This document shows, piece by piece, positions 21,501 to 29,647 of a stretch of DNA of 64,000 nt. The first letter of the stretch is position 1. Each line of letters starts with the position of its first letter. The notes below the pieces were generated by a model that was given only the letters and a program-made list of their open reading frames with translations, made no database searches and was not told the DNA's origin. The translations under genes and the position numbers were made by a program. This DNA comes from Amyelois transitella (lineage: Eukaryota > Arthropoda > Insecta > Lepidoptera > Pyralidae). The stretch is taken from positions 3,985,501-4,049,500 of the forward strand of contig NC_083519.1 of the NCBI RefSeq assembly GCF_032362555.1, given 5' to 3'.

Positions 21501-24500
21501 GAGGATTTTGATAAAAGGCTATCAGAAGTCTTTCAGTCAAATCTGAAAGTATTCTGGAAATCCGTAAGGTCAGCCCGAGGAAATACTATAACCAGAGAGC
21601 TGACTAGGATCAGATGCCAGGATGGTAGCGTTGTGAAAGGAGAAGAATGTGTACTAAAGATATGGAAGGACTATTTTGAAAGTTTATTTGAAAAAAAGGA
21701 AGGAAATAAGAAAGATTTCTGCTATAGCGAAGAAAAAGAGAATGAGATGGAAGGCGAAATTGAAATGTTCGAAATTGTGGAAGCACTTAAGAGTATGAAA
21801 GCGGGAAAGGCTGCTGGGTGTGATAGAGTGTCGGTCGAGATGCTTAAAGCAGGAAAAGGCGTAGTAGCTAGTCAGTTGTACTGCCTTTTCAATTTGTGTT
21901 GGAGAAGCGGCCGAGTACCAAAAGATTGGTGTAAGGCTGTTATCGTGCCACTTTACAAAGGAAAAGGGTCACAGCTGGACTGCAAAAATTATCGTGGTAT
22001 AAGCCTGCTTAGCGTCGTCGGCAAATTGTATGCTAAGGTATTGATTAATAGAGTCAGGAATGAAACTGATGACAAAATATGGGATGCTCAAGCGGGATTT
22101 CGAAAGGGAATGGGATGTACTGATCAGGTCTTTTCCTTGCGGTGCATAGCCGAAAAGTTTTTGGCCAAGAGTCAAAAAGTCTATTGCACATTCGTAGATC
22201 TGGAAAAGGCCTATGACAGAGTTGAGAGGAATGAATTGTGGTCAGCACTTTCTATGCATGGGGTGAGCAGTCTCTTAATACGAGCACTGAAATCCTTATA
22301 TAAGGATTCGAGTGCTTGTGTCAGGATAAACGGAGCGCACACTGAGTGGTTTAAGATTGAGAAAGGCGTTAGGCAAGGATGTGTTGCGTCACCGTGGCTG
22401 TTCAACCTATTTATGGATAGCTGTTTGACAGATTTGAAAGAGTCTAAAAGTGGATTAAGGATGAATGAGTTACTCGTCAAATGTCTGCTCTATGCCGACG
22501 ATCAGGTTATACTGGCGTCATCAGCGGAGGAGTTACAGGAGATGGTAAACTGTATGCATGAAGCTTTAAAAGAGAAAGGAATGAAAGTGAACGTAAGTAA
22601 AACTAAAACACTGGTTTTTGAAATGGAGAAAGAAATGACAGCATGTAATATTTTGATTGGAGGAGAAAAAGTGGAGCAAGTGAAAGAGTTTGTATATCTA
22701 GGATCAAAGTTTACATCAGATGGCAAGTATGATAGTGATATTGAAAGGAGAGTGAACGCGGGGAACATGGTGAATGGAGCTTTGCATGCCTTTATGAGCA
22801 GTCAGAAACTATCCAAAAAGGCTCGACTGGCTGTGCACAGGGGCGTGTTGGTCCCGACATTAATGTATGGGAGTGAAAGTTGGGTATGGCAAAAGAAGCA
22901 TGAAAGCAGAATAAATGCAGTGGAAATGAGAGCGTTAAGGAGTATGATGGGTGTGAAATTGAGTGACAGGATAAGGAACAGCGTGATAAGGGAATGTTGT
23001 GATGTGAAAGAAGATGTAGTTACAGGAATAGAAAAGGGTATGTTAAGATGGTTCGGTCATGTGGAGAGGATGAATGAAAGCAGGTTGACTAAGCAGATAT
23101 ACAAGGAGAGTGTGGAGGGAAAGGTCGGAGTGGGAAGACCTAGACGAACGTATCTTGATCAAATTAAGGACGTCCTGGTAAAGGGTCAGGTCAAAAGTAC
23201 CCGAAACCGCCGAGCTTGTATGAAGAGAGTTATGAATGTGGACGAAGCGAAAGAAGTATGCAGAGATCGTGGCAAGTGGAAAGAGGTAGTCTCTGCCTAC
23301 CCCTCCGGGAAAGAGGCGTGATTTTATGTATGTATGTATGTATATTTATCTTTAGCATTGCTTTTTTCTGAATACGTTTTTTAAAAAGGCAAGTCTTCTT
23401 TTCAGCGTACCTTGGAAAGAGCGACGTCAACGTTATTGTCATGGACTGGAGACGGCTTGCCTTATACGACTATGCCACTGCAGTCCGTGGGGTTCCCGCC
23501 GTGGGCAGGGGTCTCGGAGAGTTTCTCAGGTTCCTGAGCTCTGTCACCGGAGCTGGTTTGGACTCTATGCACTTGGTCGGCTTCAGTTTGGGAGCCCATG
23601 TCGTTGGTAATGCTGGTAGAGAGCTTGGAGGAAGAGTTGCTCGTGTTACTGGTTAGTATTAAATGTACGAGTAGATATCCAAAATATAATGTTGAACAAA
23701 TAATTAGTCCAAAATTCGATGTTAGTAAATTTAACTGTCTTCCGCGTGTGGCGTTTTAGTTATAACACTAAGTTAAAAACACTTACGTACCTTTTGAACG
23801 GAAAAAATACACAAATTAAGCACAAAATTAAAGCATACAATAACCAGACTTCGTGTTTAGCTTGTTTGTCAGGCTGCGCTGTGGCGTTTTGGTAAAACGT
23901 CGCAGGTAAGAGAAACGAAACATGATAACAAAATTGATTGAATAAAGACAAACTTTATTTGGAATAATTTTACAAGTAAAGTGAGGTCGTGGATTTAGCT
24001 ATAGACACGAGGTTTGCTGGACCTCGTAGCCGCTAGAGGATAGCGAGCTACTCAACTTGGTGAATGCTGATAAACTAAAGGGGTTTGTAAAAAGATTACG
24101 CGTCCGCTTCAAAAATAAATTGATAAAATATTTTTGTCATTTTTCACAACATGACAATTCATGTACGGTACTCATTAAATCATAACCCCTAGTAATATGC
24201 GTGTCTATGCTTTTCATAAAAGCGATTGCAAGTATTTCAAGCATCTAATATTTCACAGGTCTAGACCCCGCCGGACCTCTATGGAACTACAACTCAAACG
24301 CACTCGGCGCCAATGACGGCATCTACGTAGAAGCTATCCATACTGACGGCGGCCTTGTCGGTCTTGGCATCGGAACTGCTATCGCCAATGTGGACTTCTT
24401 CCCGAATGGCGGCAATTCCCAGCCGGGATGTCTAACCGGTATCTGCGACCACAATAGAGCCTGGGAACTCTTTGCTGCCACTGTCACGTACAACCATCTT

Positions 24501-24927
24501 ATTGGCAATGAATGCTCAAGCAACCTTCAAATTACTCTGAACAATTGCCGCGGGAGGGAGTTCCCCATGGGAAATGATGATTTGAGAAAATCTGGGTAAG
24601 TATTTTTGAGCTATATTTCAAGAAAAATAGAGTCTCTTTAAAATTGTGATGTATAAGATGCCGCTCAAACTTAAGAAAGATACAGATTTGTTTTACATAC
24701 TTTTCCTACAATTTCACGAATAGAATTGTGCTATTAAATTAAGTAAAAATTCAGGTTGATAAAATTCGAAATAATAAAAATGGTGTTACAGAATATCTTC
24801 CCTAATACTTTTAACTCTATCAAATAAAATAAAACATATTTTTTACCAAGTATATTTTTTTAAACCACATCTTTTTTTCAGATCTGGCATGTTCCGTGTT
24901 GACACTGGACGAAGATATCCCTTCTAA
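18574..24927 (+). CDS. Secreted lipase gene 4 (pancreatic lipase/PLA1 superfamily), 336 aa
   Basis: Six exons join in frame: 18574-18628, 18919-19096, 19408-19556, 23406-23651, 24259-24595 and 24882-24927 (1011 nt). The signal peptide reads MKPNIMMKLVALLFVV and runs into exon 2; in-frame ATGs at 18589 and 18592 would give a shorter, equally good one. HGWLSNQN forms the oxyanion region, GFSLG holds Ser188, LDPAGP holds Asp212 and CDHNRAW holds His274, so the triad is complete. The C-terminal end, GRRYPF, matches gene 1. The gene points away from the three minus-strand paralogues. Intron 3 is 3849 bp, because a full RTE-type LINE sits inside it in the sense orientation; without it the intron would be about 520 bp. 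The exons flanking the insertion are undamaged and splice sites look normal, so the gene is probably functional. Confidence 0.92.
20014..20027. repeat. Target-site duplication, left copy
   Basis: TATATTTATCTTTA, repeated exactly at 23341-23354 on the other side of the LINE. The first two bases could belong to the tail on the right side, so the true length is 12-14 bp. Confidence 0.85.
20028..23340 (+). mobile_element. Apparently full-length RTE-type non-LTR retrotransposon
   Basis: About 3313 bp bounded by a 14-bp target-site duplication (20014-20027 and 23341-23354). It has a GC-rich 5' leader (20035-20210), one long open frame and a short 3' region ending in (TATG)n, typical of RTE-clade LINEs. 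Its composition (GC-rich leader, G-rich coding strand) differs from the AT-rich intron around it. It lies in intron 3 of lipase gene 4. At least nine truncated copies of its 3' end lie elsewhere in the window. Confidence 0.92.
20211..23321 (+). CDS. RTE-type LINE endonuclease-reverse transcriptase, 1036 aa, intact frame
   Basis: The single large protein of the retrotransposon. The N-terminal domain is an apurinic-type endonuclease that nicks target DNA: Asn40 in TMNVRGG, Glu68 in VNETK, GDFNGW at 180-185 and SDH at 273-275. After a basic, Lys-rich linker comes the reverse transcriptase: FVDLEKAYD at 661-669, VRQGCVASPWLFNLFMD and the catalytic YADD at 761-764. The C-terminal region has GRPRRTYLDQIKDVL. 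There is no stop or frameshift, and the key residues are all present. The proposed start at 20211 gives MDANFLKEHLDGG; the frame is open for some distance upstream, so an earlier start is possible. Proteins of this family in moth genomes are often mislabelled as craniofacial development protein 2-like. Whether it is active cannot be told from sequence. Confidence 0.93.
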   Translation: MDANFLKEHLDGGDGVRTPSRLVPGGSGMRSAESRFATMNVRGGMKDKIEEVCQMMDERRLDVLCVNETKRKGCDATQHGPYTAYWSGISSTSRGCQGVGLILSARMAECVNEYECVSPRLLWIRLKVGITRIFVLGVYAPWDVGSRGTTSAKSENEEFWNSVREVLKVTKPNEKIIMLGDFNGWVGVKRDGYEKVLGAFGDEKVNDNGRSVLEICLEWDLFVSNSMFQHKEIHTYTRVEGILKSMIDFVIVDERLKNKVLDTRAYRGAGIDSDHLLVISRIRGIFNRWRHRVREQTSALERVKVENLQDMDVGKKYINRLKDEFEDLEEMSDIEDGWKEFKKRIVKVAVEVCGVSRRRKGKNHKNAWMSKDVQELVRLKKKAWLDLLAAKANLRMQEVIDEDVNEARKEYKKMKDLVKKAVIRKKEEYKEDFDKRLSEVFQSNLKVFWKSVRSARGNTITRELTRIRCQDGSVVKGEECVLKIWKDYFESLFEKKEGNKKDFCYSEEKENEMEGEIEMFEIVEALKSMKAGKAAGCDRVSVEMLKAGKGVVASQLYCLFNLCWRSGRVPKDWCKAVIVPLYKGKGSQLDCKNYRGISLLSVVGKLYAKVLINRVRNETDDKIWDAQAGFRKGMGCTDQVFSLRCIAEKFLAKSQKVYCTFVDLEKAYDRVERNELWSALSMHGVSSLLIRALKSLYKDSSACVRINGAHTEWFKIEKGVRQGCVASPWLFNLFMDSCLTDLKESKSGLRMNELLVKCLLYADDQVILASSAEELQEMVNCMHEALKEKGMKVNVSKTKTLVFEMEKEMTACNILIGGEKVEQVKEFVYLGSKFTSDGKYDSDIERRVNAGNMVNGALHAFMSSQKLSKKARLAVHRGVLVPTLMYGSESWVWQKKHESRINAVEMRALRSMMGVKLSDRIRNSVIRECCDVKEDVVTGIEKGMLRWFGHVERMNESRLTKQIYKESVEGKVGVGRPRRTYLDQIKDVLVKGQVKSTRNRRACMKRVMNVDEAKEVCRDRGKWKEVVSAYPSGKEA
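23341..23354. repeat. Target-site duplication, right copy
   Basis: TATATTTATCTTTA directly after the (TATG)n tail, matching 20014-20027. Confidence 0.85.
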
Positions 24928-24954
24928 CCGCCTTGACCTCGTGATAAAAATGAT

Positions 24955-24965
24955 AATAAAATAAA
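24955..24965 (+). promoter_or_regulatory. Polyadenylation signals of lipase gene 4
   Basis: Two overlapping AATAAA hexamers (24955-24960 and 24960-24965), 28-33 nt after the TAA stop. Confidence 0.65.
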
Positions 24966-25130
24966 GTAATTGACATAAATACTTTATTTTTTAACCCCTC
25001 GTCTATTTAAACCATGTGATTTTATCTTATCAAGTATAAAAGCCAGCCAGTTTTCGGCAGAATATTAAGTACAGTACCACTGTTTAATTTTACACTAAGA
25101 TTTTTCTCTTGGGCAATTTTCCAGTAAGCT

Positions 25131-25370
25131 TACATACATACATATAGTCACGTCTATATCCCTTGATAGAGCTAACAGAAAAGACTCGAAAAGACTAATA
25201 GGCTCCGTTCAGATGTTTGGCTTTATGATAGAATTGAGATTTAAATAAGGTGCTACTCGTACCTGTCGCCTATAAAGGTAATCCCAAGTTTATAAGTCTA
25301 TCCCTTAGTCGCCTTTTACGCCATCCATAGGAAATATATGAAGTGTTCCTATTCTAAACTACCACACGGC
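25131..25370 (-). repeat. Family B repeat, nearly full copy
   Basis: Minus-strand copy of about 240 bp running from the (CATA)n tail through 'cacgtctatatcccttga', 'gatagaattgagattt', 'cccttagtcgcctttta' and 'accacacggca'. No coding potential. Confidence 0.75.
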
Positions 25371-25940
25371 ATTCTACAGAAAAAAATTACAAAAATACTG
25401 TAAGCTTATGTCACTCCTGAATGTGTAGAACAAACCAAGAGAAACTTATAAGAATTAAAACAATATAGATAATGATTATCTACTATTTAGGAAATTTCCA
25501 AAAATGCACAAATAAACTTAACCGCTATACAACTTATGAAGACAGATTCATCCATCTTTTTCACCAAATACTTAATATTCATTCATCAACCTTACAGCCT
25601 GACAGCAAAAACATAATATTCAACACCTTGAACTTCGCAATTTCTCACTGGCAAAAAAATCAAGGCCTAAAACATTAATTTGTTAGGTATTTATATGTAC
25701 CTACAGTGTTTGCAACAATAGATATACTTAGATTCCATTTATTTAATAAACTGTTAAGAATTAATCTATTGTGAATTGCTATGTAGCATTGTATTTTTTA
25801 TAGAATTGGACTAAACAAAGTAAGTTTCAGTTATCAATCAAATAAAAAAGGCCAAAGTAAATATCTAAATGACAGTAGTAAATTTTTCAAATAAATGATT
25901 TTATTTGACAACAAGCTTCAATGATAAATCGTATTATGAC

Positions 25941-26047
25941 ATATATAAAATTACGCCTTACTACCGGAGGGGTAGGCAGAGACTATATCTTTCCACTTGC
26001 CACGATCTCTGCATACTTTTTTTGCTTTATCCACATCCATAATTCTT
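25941..26047 (-). mobile_element. 5'-truncated RTE-type LINE tail
   Basis: Minus-strand copy with 'ccggaggggtaggcagagac' and 'ccacttgccacgatctctgc'. Confidence 0.75.
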
Positions 26048-26154
26048 AGCTTATTTACCTCACAATTATAACACCCAAATTAAGGCCCTTACAACTATGG
26101 AGTGTTCTCGTACGCAACTGAGTCGAGAGATAAATTCCCATATAGTCATCTTAA

Positions 26155-26570
26155 CCAATTATTTGATCAAACATAAACTATAATTTTTTATCAGTAAAAA
26201 ATCATTCCGTATCAGTAAACATGTTCGTAGCACATCACGTCATTGTCGTAGCTTCGTAAAATTCGCATGTAGATAAGTTGGCATATTATGATAGTCAAGT
26301 AAAGCAATTTTCCTTGTGTTGACATATAGCAACTAAAGCAATTATGTGACCAAACTTAAACTATAATTTCGTATGAGTAAAAATGTTCGTAGCACATTAC
26401 GTCACCGTCGTAGCTTCGTAGCACGCGAGTATGTGGTTCGTAACTGCGCGGTGTAGGCGATTGTCGATCGATAATTTGGCAAATGCTTAATCATACCTAT
26501 TTGGTAAAAATTAGTCTATTATTTTTAAACTTCGTAACACTTTACGGTACTGTTGTTGCTAGTAGATCGA
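26155..26570. repeat. Diverged local tandem duplication
   Basis: The blocks 'ttcgtagcacatcacgtcat' (about 26226) and 'ttcgtagcacattacgtcac' (about 26384), each preceded by 'aaactataattt' and a 'gagtaaa/cagtaaa' motif, mark two units about 160-180 bp apart. A weaker third block, 'ttcgtaacactttacgg', lies near 26531. Confidence 0.55.
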
Positions 26571-26818
26571 TTTGACAAAAGCACAACAGAATTAAATTAT
26601 GTGCACGAACATAATCTTTGATATTTGATGATGCATAAACACTAACAACAAATAAGTATATTCAAAATAAGCAAGAATGATTTGTGTACGGCTGAATGAT
26701 TTTTTAAAGATTTGAGTACCTTTCCCTGGAATGAACAAATATTTGAGGTCAAGTTTCTATGCTTCCCATTGTACCTACTTATTATAAATAAAATGTATAT
26801 TATCTAACAACCGGCACT

Positions 26819-27049
26819 TTAGAATAGAGCCAATCAATATCTTTCCCATGGATGTCGTAAAAGACGACAAAGAGATAACTTATAAACTTCGGATTCCTCT
26901 TGTAGGTGATAAGCTAGCAATCTGTCACTATTTAAATCTCAATTCCATCATAAATACATACAGCTGAACGTGGTATTTTAGTCTTATCAAGACAATTGGC
27001 TCTGTCTACCCCGCAAGGGATATAGACTTAACTTCATGTATGTATGTAC
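26819..27049 (+). repeat. Family B repeat, nearly full copy
   Basis: Plus-strand copy: 'ccatggatgtcgtaaaagac', 'gctagcaatctgtcacta', 'ttggctctgtctaccccgca' and 'tgtatgtatgt' in the order that defines the family's sense strand. Confidence 0.75.
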
Positions 27050-27266
27050 ATGTTATCTGCAAGGACTTTACTCCTTCTATTTATCTTATCTTTCTACGCT
27101 GGGGATCGAATGCTAATAATCTTAGCTATCAATAAACTCATTCTCATGACGATCTATATTGTCTTGTTTCTCGAACATATTATATACGGATAACACATTT
27201 AATAATTCTATTTTCAAATACCTAGTTATTTATACAACTAACATAATAATGAGAAGTAAAATATAT

Positions 27267-27335
27267 TGATGTGACGTCAATAAGTGATACCTTGTATCCA
27301 ATTTTGAAAATAAATCTATTCTATTCTATTCTATA
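27267..27335 (+). repeat. Short dispersed repeat with TTCTA tail, copy 2
   Basis: Nearly identical to 12969-13031, ending in three TTCTA-type units. Confidence 0.65.
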
Positions 27336-27824
27336 ACAACAAAATTCCTGTAAGGATTAAAACCTCATCACATAAATATTACTAAAGCACAGATCCACAA
27401 TCCGACTAGATCTAGATATCTCACCAATTTCTCTCAGATTGCTAGTGTCCAAATGCATTGTTATTTAGTGTTAGAGGTATAGACAATATTTCTTGTAAAT
27501 AAAGTACTTATATTTTAAAATTACAATTTTTATTTATCGCGCCAGGTAGCTCATGGTGAATGCAACAGAAAATATGCACATCGCCCGCATTCAGAGAACA
27601 AAATAAACTTTTAGATATTGAAGTTCAAAAGGAAGAACAGAACTTTTTAAAATCCGATAAAAATAAATCTGTTGGTGTAAACGAGTTGATAATAATAATC
27701 TCGTTGCGTCTTTACAGTTCGGTACTACTTAGGTATTAATAAATTAGGAAATTGAACAATACTTCGTATTTTTCTACCACTGAAATAGTACAAAAAACGT
27801 CACACAATAATGTAATACGATTAT

Positions 27825-28357
27825 AAACGTGGCGACTTTCTGTCTTACCAGTATTTGCAACCACAACAAGGCTTGGAAACTCTTTGCTGCCAACGTGACA
27901 TGTACAATCACTTCACTGGCATTGAGTAAACAAGTAATGTTAAAATCACATACCATGGATGGCAAAGCACTTTGGGCAACGATGAGTTGAAAAAAAAACT
28001 GGGTAATTTTTTTGTGTTTTTGTATTTTGAAACTTAAAAAATGAATGACCAATATATACCAGTCGAACTTCAGAATTGAGATGTAAGCTCCGGTTGTGGA
28101 AAAAATAAATTACATACTTAACATCCTTCTTTTTTTCTTTTTCTTTCTTTTCTATATTATGGCTACAATAGGAACCTTGACGACTAAAAACAAAAATGAG
28201 ATGTTATGTGACAGTTTCGACGTAATGACCATCGATTTCGTGCGCCTCAATGCCATAAACTAGACCCGATAAGATCTTATATCTTTACACTTTCTTTATT
28301 TTCTTTTACAAGTCTGGAATGTATCAACTTGATATTGGACGAAGCTATCCTTATTAA
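27825..28357 (+). pseudogene. Lipase pseudogene fragment (exons 5 and 6 with the intron between)
   Basis: A decayed copy related to lipase gene 4. The first part matches exon 5 from the NVDF region: CLTSICNHNKAW and KLFAA can be read, followed by a one-base shift in the GTCACGTAC region, stops, deletions and a decayed ATGGGAAATGATGATTTG-like end (about 27960-28005). An intron of about 310 bp follows. The last exon (about 28314-28357) still reads SGMYQLDIGRSYPY then stop. The intron is retained, so this arose by DNA duplication and not by retrocopying. The sequence upstream of NVDF and the Ser and Asp of the triad are missing. The equivalent of CDHNRA reads CNHNKA, so even the histidine context has drifted. 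Confidence 0.8.
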
Positions 28358-28983
28358 AACGATACGATAAAATATGAAAAAGTATACAAAATAAAATAAT
28401 TTATGTATCCTAACTATATATTTATACAAATAATGGCTACATAAATTTTATTTTTTATGGGTCAAATTATATAGCCATATAATAGCCCATGCGAATTTAG
28501 CCCCACCTACAAAATAATACAAGTCAGTCCGCGCTAATTAAGCGACACCTTCACGCGCGGATTTGGCACCACCTCGAAAAGAATACAGGGTTTTTACAAA
28601 TGTCACGAGAACCATATTATTACCGGAACGAAACATACCCTATGTCTTGCTCCAGCGAAATTTCAAGTAGAAGTGGTTCAGTAAATAACGCACGAAGAAG
28701 TTACAACTAGACAAACAAACCTACTTTTTACTTTAATAATATTAGTCAGCCAACAATTCTGATATCCTCGGTGAAACGAAATGTATGGGGCATTTAGTTA
28801 GAAGCTATTACTCTGTGTAAATGGCCCGATGGACAAGACTGAACGATTTAAACTCAGCACGGTGGTTAATGGTTACCATACGCAGTTTCCATCCGGTAAA
28901 ACCAGGATGATCATTTCTTACGTCTTCTTTAGAAGTAAGAAATATGTATACAGTTATGTATGTATGTATAAGTATAACTACTC
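28358..28983. other. Intergenic DNA with a Helitron-like remnant
   Basis: The segment at about 28585-28745 ends in 'taataatattagt' and carries 'gaaatttcaagtagaagtgg' and 'acaaacaaac', resembling the minus orientation of a lepidopteran Helitron-like or related non-autonomous repeat. There is no gene. Confidence 0.4.
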
Positions 28984-29075
28984 ATACATACATAAAATCA
29001 CGCCTCTTTCCCGGAGGGGTAGGCAGAGACTACATCTTTACACTTGCCACGATCTCTGCATACTTCCTTCGCTAA
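28984..29075 (-). mobile_element. 5'-truncated RTE-type LINE tail
   Basis: Minus-strand copy with (CATA)n, 'aaaatcacgcctctttccc' and 'cacttgccacgatctctgca'. Confidence 0.8.
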
Positions 29076-29450
29076 ATACTAATTACTTAATTCATAACTA
29101 CTCATTCAATGTTAATATTATTCTGTTAGCTATTATAATATTGTTGAGTTTATGTTTGTTTATGATATTGTTGACTTTATGTTGCATAAATTCATTACAT
29201 TTCGTCTCAGATTTTTTATCCACATTGATATTATTTTTCCCATAATACCACTGCAGAATTAAAGACGAATGCAATAATGACTTAAGCTCCACTGTAATAG
29301 TGCAAAAACTCAGACGTCCAGAGCCCACTTCGAAATCATGATCTTCAAAATCATGAGAGGACCCCGGGTTCTTCTTTAGAGGGGTAAAGATGCCACCGGG
29401 CCTCACACCAGAAGGAAGATGATCAACACAAGTGTGGGACTAACTATAGA
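29076..29450. other. Intergenic DNA
   Basis: No supported feature. An open frame of 138 codons at 28829-29245 crosses the RTE tail and is not credible as a gene. Confidence 0.4.
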
Positions 29451-29647
29451 TACATACATATAATCACGTCTATATCCCTTGCGGGGTAGACAGAACCAAC
29501 AGTCTTAAAAAGACTGATAGGCCTGTCGCCTAAAAGAAGAATCCCAAGTTTATAAGCATATCCCTTAGTCACCTTTTACGACATCCATGGGAAAGAGATG
29601 AAGTGGTCCTATTCTTTTTTCTAATGGTGCCGGGAACCACACGGCAC
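29451..29647 (-). repeat. Family B repeat, nearly full copy
   Basis: Minus-strand copy with 'cttgcggggtagacagaacc', 'cgacatccatgggaaagaga' and 'gtgccgggaaccacacggca'. Confidence 0.8.

Larger units (their letters stand above)
24966..27824. other. Intergenic DNA between lipase gene 4 and the lipase pseudogene
   Basis: Contains two family B copies, one RTE tail, a diverged local duplication at about 26155-26570 and a TTCTA-tailed repeat, each listed separately. No gene is supported. A 68-codon open frame at 25472-25678 has no start context, homologue or splice context that I can recognise. Confidence 0.4.
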
